Positions 16,516 through 25,402 of a stretch of DNA of 64,000 nt are shown here, piece after piece. The stretch comes from Myxococcales bacterium. GTDB lineage: Bacteria > Myxococcota_A > Polyangia > Polyangiales > Polyangiaceae. Position 1 is the stretch's first letter. Each line of letters begins with the position of its first letter. The stretch spans positions 62,001 through 126,000 of the forward strand of contig SECP01000001.1 in the NCBI GenBank assembly GCA_004193285.1. The letters are read 5' to 3'. The translations under genes were made by a program, and so were the position numbers. The notes under the pieces are model-generated. The model was not told where the DNA came from, ran no database searches, and worked only from the letters and a program-made list of their open reading frames with translations.

Positions 16516-16884
16516 ATGTCGAGCGCTGTAGCCGAGGCGTACGCGCCTAGCGAGGTCGCGGCCGAGAGTGTTCAGTTCGGGAGCATCGCCATCGATCGCG
16601 TGGCCTACTCGGTCACGCTCGGGGGCGCGCCGGTCTCACTGACCGCTCGCGAGTTGAGCCTTTTGGTCTACTTGAGCGGGCGAACGGGCCGGCTCTTGAG
16701 TCGCGAAGAGTTGGTCTCCCAGGTCTGGGGCCCGCGTTACGGCGGAGGCAGCCGTACGGTGGACATTCACGTGAGCCGCTTGCGGCGCAAATTGGGGCAA
16801 GAGCTGCCCTTGGTCACGCTGCGACGCGTCGGCTACCGCCTGGATGCGCCGGTCTCGAAAGCCAACGAAGGTACGGAAAAATGA
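16516..16884 (+). CDS. Stand-alone OmpR-type winged-helix DNA-binding protein
   Basis: 122 aa holding a Trans_reg_C domain at residues 20-112 (VSLTARELSLLVYLSGRTGRLLSREELVSQVW, RTVDIHVSRLRRKLG, then LRRVGYRL). It has no receiver domain, so no phosphorylation input is visible. Its stop overlaps the start of the downstream FMN monooxygenase (ATGA), so the two proteins are co-translated. It is the second candidate for the operator-binding regulator. GAAAGGAG precedes the start. Confidence 0.85.
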   Translation: MSSAVAEAYAPSEVAAESVQFGSIAIDRVAYSVTLGGAPVSLTARELSLLVYLSGRTGRLLSREELVSQVWGPRYGGGSRTVDIHVSRLRRKLGQELPLVTLRRVGYRLDAPVSKANEGTEK

Positions 16885-18233
16885 CGAGCCGAAGCGGACA
16901 ATTTCATCTGAACGCATTCCTGATGAGCGTGGGTCACCACGAGGCGGCGTGGCGCTTGCCAGAGAGCGACCCGTTGTCGAACACGTCGCTATCGCACTTC
17001 AAGAACCTCGCGACCATCGCCGAGCGGGGCAAGCTGGATTCGCTGTTCTTCGCCGACAGCCCCGTGCTGTGGAACAAGCTCGGTCGCCGCCCCGGGGGCA
17101 CGCTGGAGCCGACCGTGCTGCTCGCGGCGCTCGTGGGCGCCACGAGCCGTATCGGGCTCATCGCCACGGCGTCCACTACGTACAACGAGCCATTCAACCT
17201 CGCTCGCCGCTTCGCCTCGCTCGACCACCTGAGCGAAGGGCGAGCAGGCTGGAACATCGTGACGACGGCGGGGGTGGACGCGGCCCGGAACTTCAACTTG
17301 GACGAGCTTCCCGCCCACGCGGAGCGCTACGCCCGCGCAGCCGAATTCGTAGAGGTGTCGCAGAAGCTCTGGGACAGCTGGTCAGACGACGTGGCCATCG
17401 CGGACAAAGAGGAGGGCGTGTGGGGCGACGACGACAAGCTCTATCCGCCGCGGCACGTAGGGAAGCACTTCAAGGTCGCGGGCCCGCTCAATGTTCCGCG
17501 GTCGCCGCAGGGCTACCCGCTTCTGGTGCAGGCAGGGTCGTCGGACGACGGCAAACACCTCGCCGCTCGCTTCGCAGAAGCGGTCTTCACCGCCCAGCAG
17601 ACGCTCGAGGACGGGCAAGCCTTCTATCGCGATCTCAAGGAACGCGCCGCGGCCTTGGGGCGCGATCCGAACGGCATCAAGATTCTGCCCGGTTTGGTGC
17701 CGGTCATCGGCGCCACGGAAGCAGAGGCGCTGGAGCGTGAGCAGGAGCTGGAGCGGCTGATCAAGCCCGAGTACGCCAAGCGGCAGCTCGCGGAGACTCT
17801 CCGGCTGAAGCCGGAGGACTTGGAGCTGGACGGCTATTTGCCCGCGGACCTGCCCAGCGAGGACGCGATTCAGGGCGCCAAGAGCCGCTACACTCTGACC
17901 GTGCAGCTCGCCCGGCGGGAGAACCTGACGGTGCGGCAGCTGATCGCGCGCTTGGGTGGTGGTCGTGGACACCGCACGTTCGCGGGAACGCCGGAGCAGG
18001 TGGCGGACGCGATGCAGCAGTGGTGGGAGCAAGGCGCGGCGGACGGCTTCAACGTCATGCCGGCGGTCCTGCCCTCCGGCTTGGAGGCTTTCGTCGACCA
18101 TGTCGTGCCGGTGTTGCAGCGGCGCGGGCTGTTCCGGACCGAATACTCCGGGACGACGCTACGCGACCACTACGGCCTCGCGCGCCCCGCCAATCGGAAC
18201 GAAGCAGCACGCCGTCTTCAAGGCGCGGCCTGA
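16881..18233 (+). CDS. Luciferase-like FMNH2-dependent monooxygenase (NtaA/SnaA/DszA family)
   Basis: 450 aa with the NtaA/SnaA/DszA pattern: FHLNAFLMSVGHHEAAWR at the N-terminus, IGLIATASTTYNEPFNLARRFASLDHLSEGRAGWNIVTT (FMN site) at about 94-132, and ADGFNVMPAVLPSGLEAFVD near the C-terminus. It uses reduced FMN from a partner reductase and O2 to cleave C-S or C-N bonds; members include the sulfone monooxygenase DszA. It is coupled to the wHTH regulator gene. It has no Cys and three internal Met. The substrate could be a sulfone or an aromatic sulfonate. Confidence 0.88.
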   Translation: MTSRSGQFHLNAFLMSVGHHEAAWRLPESDPLSNTSLSHFKNLATIAERGKLDSLFFADSPVLWNKLGRRPGGTLEPTVLLAALVGATSRIGLIATASTTYNEPFNLARRFASLDHLSEGRAGWNIVTTAGVDAARNFNLDELPAHAERYARAAEFVEVSQKLWDSWSDDVAIADKEEGVWGDDDKLYPPRHVGKHFKVAGPLNVPRSPQGYPLLVQAGSSDDGKHLAARFAEAVFTAQQTLEDGQAFYRDLKERAAALGRDPNGIKILPGLVPVIGATEAEALEREQELERLIKPEYAKRQLAETLRLKPEDLELDGYLPADLPSEDAIQGAKSRYTLTVQLARRENLTVRQLIARLGGGRGHRTFAGTPEQVADAMQQWWEQGAADGFNVMPAVLPSGLEAFVDHVVPVLQRRGLFRTEYSGTTLRDHYGLARPANRNEAARRLQGAA

Positions 18234-18268
18234 GCCAGCACGCTGACGTCTGCTAGCATGGTCAACTC

Positions 18269-18934
18269 ATGAGCATCGAACAGTGGACCTTGGTCGACCG
18301 GTACATCACGGACGCGCTGGTGGCACCGGACGCAGCGCTCGACGCGGCGCTCACCGCGAGCGAGGCGGCGGGGCTCCCTGGCATCAACGTGTCGCCCAAC
18401 CAAGGCAAGCTCTTGCACCTGCTGGCTCGCGTCCGGGGTGCCAAGTCGATCTTGGAGGTGGGCACGCTCGGCGGCTACAGCACCATTTGGTTGGCCCGCG
18501 CGCTCAAGCCGGGCGGCAAGCTGGTAACACTGGAGCTGGACCCCAAGCACGCGGAGGTCGCTCGGGAGAACTTACGGCGCGCGGGCCTGGCGGAAACAGT
18601 GGACGTGCGCGTTGGCCGCGCGCTCGAGCTTCTGCCGGCGCTTGCCCAGGAAGAGCGCGCCCCGTTCGACTTCGTGTTCATCGACGCCGACAAGCAGAAC
18701 GTGCCCGGGTATTTCGATTGGGCCGTCAAGCTCAGCGCCAGCGGGAGCGTGATCGTGGTGGACAACACGGTGCGCAAGGGGGCGGTCGCGGACCTGTCCA
18801 CCACGGACGTGAACGTGAAGGGCGTGCAAGGCTTGCACGATAAATTGCGCAGTCATCCGGGCATCGACGCGACCACGATTCAAACCGTCGGCAGCAAGGG
18901 ATATGACGGATTTACGCTGGCCATCGTGGGCTAG
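18269..18934 (+). CDS. O-methyltransferase, caffeoyl-CoA OMT family
   Basis: 221 aa. The class I SAM fold of the Methyltransf_3 family is clear: NQGKLLHLLARVRGAKSILEVGTLGGYSTIWLARAL (about 44-80), LELDPKHAEVARENL and DFVFIDADKQNVPGYF, with metal-binding Asp residues in the last. No Cys and only the initiator Met. It follows the monooxygenase gene by 35 nt. Its substrate is unknown; methylation of a catechol-like or thiol product is possible. Confidence 0.85.
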   Translation: MSIEQWTLVDRYITDALVAPDAALDAALTASEAAGLPGINVSPNQGKLLHLLARVRGAKSILEVGTLGGYSTIWLARALKPGGKLVTLELDPKHAEVARENLRRAGLAETVDVRVGRALELLPALAQEERAPFDFVFIDADKQNVPGYFDWAVKLSASGSVIVVDNTVRKGAVADLSTTDVNVKGVQGLHDKLRSHPGIDATTIQTVGSKGYDGFTLAIVG

Positions 18935-19481
18935 CGGCGGCCTGCTCGCGTGGGGGGTGGCCTGCGCTCCTCCACGCCCCTCACCGTTCACGCCAGCGGA
19001 GACAGACGCCGCGCTCGCGCCGGCTCGGGACCTTTGGTCGCGCTGCTACGCGGGGACCGAGCTCGAGCGCCAAGGTCGGCTGGCCACGCTGGACTACTCG
19101 CTCGACGTGGCGGCGGACGGCTCCGTGACCTCCGTGCCGCGGCGCGTGGAGCCAGACCTTCCGGTGCTGGTCGAGTGCGCCCGGGAGCGTTTGAATCAGC
19201 TCAGGTTTCCGGTTCGCGGCCGGGACCACTTGGACGTGCACTTCGAGCTCGGTCCCCGTGGTGCGGAGGCTGGCATTCCCCGCGCAGCGGAGCCGCGGGC
19301 CGCTGGCACCTGCGAGCCAGCGTGCAGGGACGGCTACTCCTGCCACTACGAGGCGAGCGCGCCGCGCGGTGTGTGCCGCGTCACGTCGGGGCGTTGTCGC
19401 TTTGGGAGAGATTGCGCTCCCTCCCAAGCCTGCCAGCGCCAAACCGAGCTCCTCGGCGTATGCGTGGACCCTCGCCCCTAG
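18903..19481 (+). CDS. Hypothetical exported Cys-rich protein
   Basis: 192 aa, overlapping the end of the O-methyltransferase gene by 32 bp. The N-terminus has a short hydrophobic stretch ending LAWGVACAPP, which is at best a weak lipobox. The middle contains YSLDVAADGSVTSVPRR, resembling TonB-C/AgmX-type periplasmic proteins. The C-terminal 60 residues are Cys-rich (CEPACRDGYSCHYE, CRFGRDCAPSQACQ), as seen in many myxobacterial lipoproteins. With nine Cys it breaks the low-sulfur trend of its neighbours, so it may not belong to the sulfur regulon. Confidence 0.55.
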   Translation: MTDLRWPSWASGGLLAWGVACAPPRPSPFTPAETDAALAPARDLWSRCYAGTELERQGRLATLDYSLDVAADGSVTSVPRRVEPDLPVLVECARERLNQLRFPVRGRDHLDVHFELGPRGAEAGIPRAAEPRAAGTCEPACRDGYSCHYEASAPRGVCRVTSGRCRFGRDCAPSQACQRQTELLGVCVDPRP

Positions 19482-19493
19482 ACGATTGGTGAC

Positions 19494-20483
19494 TCAGCGG
19501 TCTGCGTCTCCGCGTCGGTACTCGGTGGTCAGCTCGTCCAATCGCAGCTTGAGCTGGGAGTCTAGCTGAAGCTCGGTGGCTTTGAGCAGATCTGGGAGCT
19601 GGTTCGGCCGGCTGAGGCCGATGATGGGCGCTGTGATGTCCGGGTTTGCCAAGACCCAAGCCAGCGAGAGGGTCGTGAGGGAGTGGCCGGCTTGGTCCGC
19701 CAGGCGCTGGAGCGACTCCACCGTTCGAAACTCGCGCTCGTGCCAGTAGCGGTCTTGGTAGCGCTGGGCTGCGGTACCAAGCGTGAAGCGGGTGCCGGCC
19801 GTCGGGCTCCCGGGCGCGTGCTTACCCGTGAGCAACCCCCCCGCGAGTGGATTGTAGGGGATGACCCCTAAGCCGGATTCTCGCGACAGCGGGAGGAGCT
19901 CACGCTCGATCTCCCGAAACAACAGGTTGTACCGCGGCTGGACGGAGACGAAGCGAGTCCAACGGTTTGCCTCGGCTTTGCCGAGCGCGAGCGCGAGCCG
20001 GTAGGCGAGGAAGTTGGAGACCCCGACGTAGCGCACCTTGCCGGCGCGAACGATGTCGTCCAGAGCCTGTAGCGTTTCTTCCAGCGGGGTGCGTCGGTCG
20101 TCAGAGTGCAGCTGGTAGAGGTCGATGTAGTCGGTCTTCAGCCGGCGGAGCGATGCGTCCACCGCGTCCAGCAAGTGCTTGCGCGATGCGCCTTCGTCCC
20201 ACTCCGCGGGGCCCATCTTCCCCACCGCCTTGGTAGCAAGGATGTAGCGATGACGACGGCCTTCCAACCAGCGGCCGACGATCTCCTCGGTGCGACCCGC
20301 GGTGGCCAAGTCGCCGCCCAGCGGGTAGACGTCCGCCAGATCGAGAAAGTTGATGCCGGCGCCGGTTGCCGCGTCCAGGATTTCGCCGGAGGTGCGCTCG
20401 TCCGTCTGAAGCCCGAATGTCATCGTGCCGAGCACCAGCCGCGACACCGAAAGGCCCGTGTTGCCGAGATTTCTCGTCTGCAT
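19494..20483 (-). CDS. Aldo-keto reductase
   Basis: 329 aa. Catalytic residues lie in FLDLADVYPLGG (Asp, Tyr), LATKAVGK (Lys) and YQLHSDDR (His). It is convergent with the gene at 18903 and divergent from the SDR gene. Upstream is a possible promoter: TTGTTT, 17-bp spacer, CATAGT, the last lying within the half-palindrome at 20519. It presumably reduces carbonyl products of desulfurisation. Confidence 0.85.
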   Translation of the reverse strand: MQTRNLGNTGLSVSRLVLGTMTFGLQTDERTSGEILDAATGAGINFLDLADVYPLGGDLATAGRTEEIVGRWLEGRRHRYILATKAVGKMGPAEWDEGASRKHLLDAVDASLRRLKTDYIDLYQLHSDDRRTPLEETLQALDDIVRAGKVRYVGVSNFLAYRLALALGKAEANRWTRFVSVQPRYNLLFREIERELLPLSRESGLGVIPYNPLAGGLLTGKHAPGSPTAGTRFTLGTAAQRYQDRYWHEREFRTVESLQRLADQAGHSLTTLSLAWVLANPDITAPIIGLSRPNQLPDLLKATELQLDSQLKLRLDELTTEYRRGDADR

Positions 20484-20518
20484 CGTACTAATCCTTCCGC
20501 TCCGGCTTGGAGCGCGCT

Positions 20519-20534
20519 GTCTACTATGCTATCT
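20519..20534. promoter_or_regulatory. Degenerate operator candidate (GTCTACTATGCTATCT)
   Basis: The left half (GTCTACTAT) is at consensus but the right half is not. It lies between the divergent aldo-keto reductase and SDR genes, the position expected for a regulon site. Confidence 0.35.
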
Positions 20535-20591
20535 GGCTGTCCAGAAAACAAGAGCAAGGCGGCAGCGCCTCGCGTGAAGGAGCAACACTAG

Positions 20592-21350
20592 ATGGATTTG
20601 GAGCTGGCAGGGAAGCGCGCCATCGTCACCGGCGGCAGCCGCGGAATCGGTAAGGTCATCGCTCGCGCCCTCGCTGCGGAGGGGGTGGACGTCGCCATCT
20701 CCGCGCGCACCGAAGGGCCGCTCAGGGATGCGGCGGCGGAGCTTTCGAACGCGACCGGGCGTAAGATCGTGCCGATCGTCGCCAACACCGGCAAGGAGGC
20801 GGACGTGAACCGGCTCGTGGAGACCGCGATCCGCGAGCTCGGAGGGGTGGATATCCTGGTCAACAACGCCGCTCTTCCCGGCGGTATCTCCCCCGCGACC
20901 AAGCTCGAACAGATCGTGGATGAGCAGGTTCTCGAGGACATCAACATCAAGGTCGTTGGCTACTTGCGCACCGCGCGCGCGCTCGCCCCGCATCTCATCT
21001 CCAAAGGCTGGGGTCGCATCATCAACATCGGCGGGCTCGCCATCCATCGCACGGGTCGGCCGGTGGCAACCCTTCGCAATGTCGGCGTTGCCGCCATCAC
21101 CAAGAACTTGGCGGACGAGCTCGGTCCGAAAGGCATCAACGTCACCGCGGTGCACCCGGGAGCGACCCGCACGGAGCGCACCACGGAGCAGGCCGCCAAG
21201 GAGCTCGGCGCAAGCGTCAGCATCGGCCGCATCGTCGACGCCCAAGAGGTTGCCTGGGTCGTCACGTTTTTGGCCTCACCCAAGAGCGTCTCGATCAATG
21301 GTGACGCCATTCCCATCGGTGGCGGCAGCCCGGGTACCATTCACTACTGA
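20592..21350 (+). CDS. Short-chain dehydrogenase/reductase with altered active site
   Basis: 252 aa, Rossmann fold with TGGSRGIG (dinucleotide binding, about 13-20) and LVNNAA. The catalytic Ser and YxxxK positions are changed: the strand reads IINIGG, and the helix that normally carries YxxxK reads ATLRNVGVAAITKNLADELG. It may therefore bind cofactor without classical SDR catalysis, or use other residues. AAGGAG precedes the start. No Cys and only the initiator Met. It sits directly before ssuE. Confidence 0.82.
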   Translation: MDLELAGKRAIVTGGSRGIGKVIARALAAEGVDVAISARTEGPLRDAAAELSNATGRKIVPIVANTGKEADVNRLVETAIRELGGVDILVNNAALPGGISPATKLEQIVDEQVLEDINIKVVGYLRTARALAPHLISKGWGRIINIGGLAIHRTGRPVATLRNVGVAAITKNLADELGPKGINVTAVHPGATRTERTTEQAAKELGASVSIGRIVDAQEVAWVVTFLASPKSVSINGDAIPIGGGSPGTIHY

Positions 21351-21360
21351 GAGCCTAGTC

Positions 21361-21915
21361 ATGACGAAAACCCTGATCATTACCGGTAGCCCCTCCGGCA
21401 CGTCGCGCACCGCCAAGCTCGCTCACCTCGTTGGCCTCCGCTTGGCCCAGAGCGGAATCGACAGCTCGCTCTTGGATGTGCGCAGCTTGCCCGCCGAGGA
21501 CCTGCTGAGCGCCAAGTTCGATGCTCCGGCAATCGTGGCGGCGCTGGCCCAGGTGGAGGGCGCGCGCGGTGTCGTCATCGCCACGCCGGTCTACAAGGCG
21601 GCGTATTCGGGCGTCCTCAAGGCCTTCCTCGATTTGCTGCCGCAGTTCGGGCTGCGCGACAAGGTCGTCCTGCCGCTCGCTACGGGGGGCACGGTGGCTC
21701 ACGTGCTCGCCATCGACTACGCGCTGCGACCGGTCCTGAGCTCGCTCGACCCGCTCCATGTCGTTCCGGGGCTCTTCGTGCTCGATAAGCAGCTCGTCGT
21801 GCGGGAGGATGGAAGCTTGGACCTGGACGCTGACCTCTCCGCCAAGCTCGACGCCACCATCAAGAGCTTCCGCGTCGGCCTCCACCGCGCCGCTCACGAG
21901 GTCTCGCATAGCTGA
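21361..21915 (+). CDS. ssuE: NAD(P)H-dependent FMN reductase SsuE
   Basis: 184 aa, flavodoxin-like. GSPSGTSRTAKL (phosphate loop) and ATPVYKAAYSGVLKAFLDLLPQ (FMN/pi-helix region), then LPLATGGTVAHVLAIDYALRPVLSSL, are diagnostic of SsuE. It supplies FMNH2 to SsuD and probably to the other luciferase-like monooxygenases here. The track shows this frame only as part of a longer ORF; the ATG at 21361 is the natural start. No Cys and no internal Met. It is 40 kb from ssuD, unlike the compact E. coli operon. Confidence 0.88.
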   Translation: MTKTLIITGSPSGTSRTAKLAHLVGLRLAQSGIDSSLLDVRSLPAEDLLSAKFDAPAIVAALAQVEGARGVVIATPVYKAAYSGVLKAFLDLLPQFGLRDKVVLPLATGGTVAHVLAIDYALRPVLSSLDPLHVVPGLFVLDKQLVVREDGSLDLDADLSAKLDATIKSFRVGLHRAAHEVSHS

Positions 21916-22525
21916 CTCGCACCGCTCGCTCCCGTCGGTCCTCCTGTGGGACGTGATGGATACGCTCGTGCGGGACCCTTTTCGCGACGTCATGCCGAGC
22001 TTTTTCGGCATGACGCTCAGCGAGATGCTGCAGCTCAAGCAGCCCGAGGCGTGGGGAGAGTTCGAGCGAGGGGAGCTGAGCGAAGCGCAATTTTTGGAGC
22101 GCTTCTTCGCGGATCGACGCCGGTTCGATCACGCTGCCTTTTGCGCGACGATCCGCGGCTCCTACGCGTGGTTGGAGGGCATGGAGCCACTTTTAGCCGA
22201 GCTCAAGGCTCGCGGCCACACCATGCACGTGCTTTCGAACTATCCGGTGTGGTACCGCTGGATCGAGGAGCGGCTCGCGCTCTCTCGCTATGTGAGCTGG
22301 ACCTTCATGTCGTGCCGCCTGGGGCTAAGGAAGCCCGATCCCCGCATCTTCGAACGCGCGGCGGGGGAGCTTGGCGTCGCGCCCAGCGCGTGCCTGTTCA
22401 TCGACGACCGCCCCCAGAATTGCGACGCGGCGCGCGCCGTTGGGATGCGGGCGATTCGATTCGGGGGAGATCCGGCGGCCCTGGCCGAGGAGCTTTTGCC
22501 CTTGCTGCCGGTGCAGCAACGGTAG
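21809..22525 (+). CDS. HAD-superfamily hydrolase
   Basis: About 200 residues form a HAD-IA domain: LLWDVMDTLVRDPF (nucleophile Asp, WD-x-x-D-T), VLSNYPVWY (motif II), GLRKPDPRIF (motif III Lys) and CLFIDDRPQNC (motif IV). The start is uncertain. The conserved domain begins just after the ssuE stop, but this frame has no ATG, GTG or TTG there. The nearest upstream ATG is 21809, inside ssuE, next to GGGAGG. It may hydrolyse a phosphate ester such as FMN or a sugar phosphate; that is inferred. Confidence 0.7.
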   Translation: MEAWTWTLTSPPSSTPPSRASASASTAPLTRSRIADSHRSLPSVLLWDVMDTLVRDPFRDVMPSFFGMTLSEMLQLKQPEAWGEFERGELSEAQFLERFFADRRRFDHAAFCATIRGSYAWLEGMEPLLAELKARGHTMHVLSNYPVWYRWIEERLALSRYVSWTFMSCRLGLRKPDPRIFERAAGELGVAPSACLFIDDRPQNCDAARAVGMRAIRFGGDPAALAEELLPLLPVQQR

Positions 22526-22569
22526 CCTCAGGCTGCGACTTGGCGCCCGCGGCGTTGACGAGCACCGTT

Positions 22570-22585
22570 GTCCTGTTTAAGGAAT
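22570..22585. promoter_or_regulatory. Weak operator-like sequence (GTCCTGTTTAAGGAAT)
   Basis: Only the left half and central TTTAA resemble the motif. It touches the start codon of the ABC exporter gene, a position seen for the leaderless genes elsewhere. Confidence 0.25.
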
Positions 22586-24437
22586 GCGTGTCTTGCAACA
22601 TATCGCCGACTCAGGACTCGAGCTACGCGCCGATGCGCCGCCGCCCCCGGCAGACGAGCTCCCTCTGCCTAGCGCCGCGGAGCTGCCAATCGGCAGCGCT
22701 GGCTTCATCTTTCGCGTCGTCAGCGGTCGTTTCCGACTTTGGGTCCTCGCCATCTTGTTGAGCGAAGGGTTGCACGCGCTGTGCGGCGCGCTGCTCCCGC
22801 AGGTCCTCGGGCGCATCATCGGCACCATCACGCGGGGGGGCGGGGACGGGCGAGCCCTCTCCACGGTCACGAGCTCGGTGGTGCTGTTCGCGCTACTGTG
22901 CGGCGCGGAGCTGGTATTCGGTCGCATCGGCTCCGCGGTCCAGCTGCGTCTGGCGCCGCGTCAGCGCCAGTACGTGGCGCGCGCGCTGTTTCGCTACTTG
23001 CACCGCCATTCGCACCGCTTTCTTACCGAGAACTTCGCGGGCGCGCTCGCCCACCGGATCAGCGAGACTTCGCACGGCGTCAACCAAGTCTTGTTTGCGA
23101 CGCTGACCGAGTTCTGGCCGATGAGCATCGTCATCACGGTCGCGAACGTGCTCCTTCTGCGGGCAAGTCCCTGGCTGGGCGCGTTCACCACGACTTGGTC
23201 GATTGCGTTCATCGCAGCGTCGCTCTACTTGGCGCGCCGAACGCAGCCCCTCTCTTCTGCCGCTTCTCGAGCGCGCAGCCGCACCGCCGGCGCGGTGGTG
23301 GACTCCGTGACCAACCACGCGACGGTGCGCTTGTTCGCGCGGCTGGACCACGAGCGCGAACGCCTGGCAGACGCGCAGTCGCGCGAGCTGACCACGGTGC
23401 TGCGGGCCAACCTGGCGATGGAGCAGGTCAGGCTCTTTCAGTTTTCGGCTTCTGCCGTCCTCAAGGGGGGCACGGTGGTGCTGGCGGTCTGGCTCTGGCA
23501 ACGCGGTCAGCTGCGGGTGGGAGACTTCGTGATGGCGGTGAGCTTGAGCTTGCTCGTCATCGGCGAGGTCCGCAATTTGAGTCGGCGCTTCTTGGAGCTG
23601 TTCGAAGCGCTAGGGAACGTATCCGAGGGCGTCAGCACCATCTTCAAGCCGCACGAGCTGGCGGACCACAGCGAAGCGCTCGATCACGAGATCGCCCGAG
23701 GGAGCATCGAGTTCGCCAACGTCGACTTCCGCTACGCGGAGGGCGCGAACGTGTTCAGCGGGCTTTCCCTCACGATTCCAGCCGGGCAGCGCGTCGGGCT
23801 CGTGGGCTTGTCCGGCTCCGGGAAGTCGACGTTCGTGAGCTTGCTGCTGCGCTTGTACGACCCGCAGGGCGGTACGATTCGCATCGACGGGCACGACCTC
23901 CGCTCGATGACTCAGGACTCGCTGCATCGCCAGGTGGGGCTCATTCCTCAAGATCCCACGCTTTTTCATCGCTCGCTGCGTGAGAACATCCGCTACGGGC
24001 GCACGGGAGCTAGCGACGAAGAGGTCGAGCAGGCGGCGCGGCGCGCGCACGCCCACGAGTTCATCGCCGCGATGCCGGAGGGGTACGACGCGATGGTCGG
24101 TGAGCGAGGCGTGAAGCTCTCGGGCGGACAACGTCAGCGCATCGCGATTGCGCGGGTGATGTTGAAGGACGCGCCGCTCCTGGTGCTAGACGAAGCGACT
24201 GCCAGCTTGGATTCGCTCACCGAGTTGGCCATTCAGTCAGCGCTCGACGACGCGATGCTGGGCAAGACGGTCGTGGTCATCGCGCACCGGCTATCCACGA
24301 TTGCCCACCTGGACCGTATCTTGGTGTTTTCGCGCGGTCAGGTCATCGAGGACGGCCGCCATCACGAGCTGCTCGCTCGGGGCGGCGCCTACGCGGAGCT
24401 CTGGTCGGCGCAGTCCAAGGTCGGAGACGCGGCTTGA
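22584..24437 (+). CDS. ABC exporter, fused membrane and ATPase domains (MsbA/MDR type)
   Basis: 617 aa. Residues 50-340 contain about six membrane spans of a type I exporter. Residues 370-610 hold the ATPase: Walker A GLSGSGKST, Q-loop IPQDPTLFH, signature LSGGQRQR, Walker B LLVLDEATASLD, switch VIAHRLST. It should act as a homodimer pumping lipid, peptide or toxic compounds outwards. Its neighbours are a HAD hydrolase gene and, convergently, an aldo-keto reductase gene. A link to sulfur metabolism rests only on location. Confidence 0.85.
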   Translation: MRVLQHIADSGLELRADAPPPPADELPLPSAAELPIGSAGFIFRVVSGRFRLWVLAILLSEGLHALCGALLPQVLGRIIGTITRGGGDGRALSTVTSSVVLFALLCGAELVFGRIGSAVQLRLAPRQRQYVARALFRYLHRHSHRFLTENFAGALAHRISETSHGVNQVLFATLTEFWPMSIVITVANVLLLRASPWLGAFTTTWSIAFIAASLYLARRTQPLSSAASRARSRTAGAVVDSVTNHATVRLFARLDHERERLADAQSRELTTVLRANLAMEQVRLFQFSASAVLKGGTVVLAVWLWQRGQLRVGDFVMAVSLSLLVIGEVRNLSRRFLELFEALGNVSEGVSTIFKPHELADHSEALDHEIARGSIEFANVDFRYAEGANVFSGLSLTIPAGQRVGLVGLSGSGKSTFVSLLLRLYDPQGGTIRIDGHDLRSMTQDSLHRQVGLIPQDPTLFHRSLRENIRYGRTGASDEEVEQAARRAHAHEFIAAMPEGYDAMVGERGVKLSGGQRQRIAIARVMLKDAPLLVLDEATASLDSLTELAIQSALDDAMLGKTVVVIAHRLSTIAHLDRILVFSRGQVIEDGRHHELLARGGAYAELWSAQSKVGDAA

Positions 24438-24467
24438 GCTTGTTCGAGGTGAGAGCCCCCGCTTGAG

Positions 24468-25394
24468 CTAGTGGCCGGAAACTCGATCGACGGCGCCAAA
24501 CCTGCGAAGGAGCTCACGGCGGAGCTCGATCGGCAGCTCCGGAGCGCCTAGCGAGACCGCGTTTTGACGGAGGTGGGCCTCGTCGCTGGTGCCCGAGAGC
24601 ACGACGTGCGCGCCCGGCTCGTAGCGACAAAACCGGTACGCCGCCTCCGGAAGGGAGGTTGTCGCGCCGGAATCCAGCAAGAAGCTCAGCCCGTCTCGCG
24701 CGTCGAGGGGCGACAGCTGCCCGCTTTGCTGCAGCTCGCTCAGCACCTCTCGCAGGCGATCGGGCCGGCTCAAGGCGCGGCGCACCGCGAACATGATCAG
24801 CGTTCCGACGTTCTTGGCACGCGTCGCGGCGAAGACTCGCTCCCGCGCCGACTGATTCAGCAGGTTGAATCCGACCATCACGACGTCCCACAGGTCGTCT
24901 TTCAGCGCCTCCTCCAGCATGCGGTGCTGTGGGTCGTCCACGAACTTTTCGGTGATCCCGAGGTGCCGCACCTTGCCCTCCCGTTTGATCTCGAGCAGCG
25001 TCGGCAGGCAGTCGTCTCGAACCTTGGAGTAGAGCTCCGGCGGGACGCCGTGGAGGTGATAAATGTCCACGTAGTCCGTCCCGAGGCGCCGCAGGCTCGC
25101 CTCCAAGGAGGCGCGAATGGTTCGCGGCGTCAGCGGCTCGCCCGCCCAAGTGGTCTTTTTCGTGGAAAGCACGTAGCTCCCCCGCGGCACCTCGCGAAGC
25201 GCGCGGCCGATTGCCGCCTCCGTTCCGTACGCCTCCGCGGTGTCGATGAAGTTGACGCCCAAATCGAGGGCGAGGCGCACGAGCCGCACGCCTCGAGCCT
25301 CATCCTCCTTCACCCCTAGGCGGCTGTCGCCTCCTCCTCCGAGGCCCATCACGCTCACTCGAAGTCCTGTCCTGCCCAGCGTCGTGTATTCCAT
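24468..25394 (-). CDS. Aldo-keto reductase
   Basis: 308 aa. FIDTAEAYGTE (Asp, Tyr), LSTKKTTW (Lys) and YHLHGVPPE (His) give the AKR catalytic tetrad. It is 8 nt downstream of a luciferase-like monooxygenase gene on the same strand, the last gene of the minus operon 29078-24468. It probably reduces the aldehyde formed by that monooxygenase. Confidence 0.85.
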   Translation of the reverse strand: MEYTTLGRTGLRVSVMGLGGGGDSRLGVKEDEARGVRLVRLALDLGVNFIDTAEAYGTEAAIGRALREVPRGSYVLSTKKTTWAGEPLTPRTIRASLEASLRRLGTDYVDIYHLHGVPPELYSKVRDDCLPTLLEIKREGKVRHLGITEKFVDDPQHRMLEEALKDDLWDVVMVGFNLLNQSARERVFAATRAKNVGTLIMFAVRRALSRPDRLREVLSELQQSGQLSPLDARDGLSFLLDSGATTSLPEAAYRFCRYEPGAHVVLSGTSDEAHLRQNAVSLGAPELPIELRRELLRRFGAVDRVSGH

Positions 25395-25402
25395 AGGTCG
25401 GC

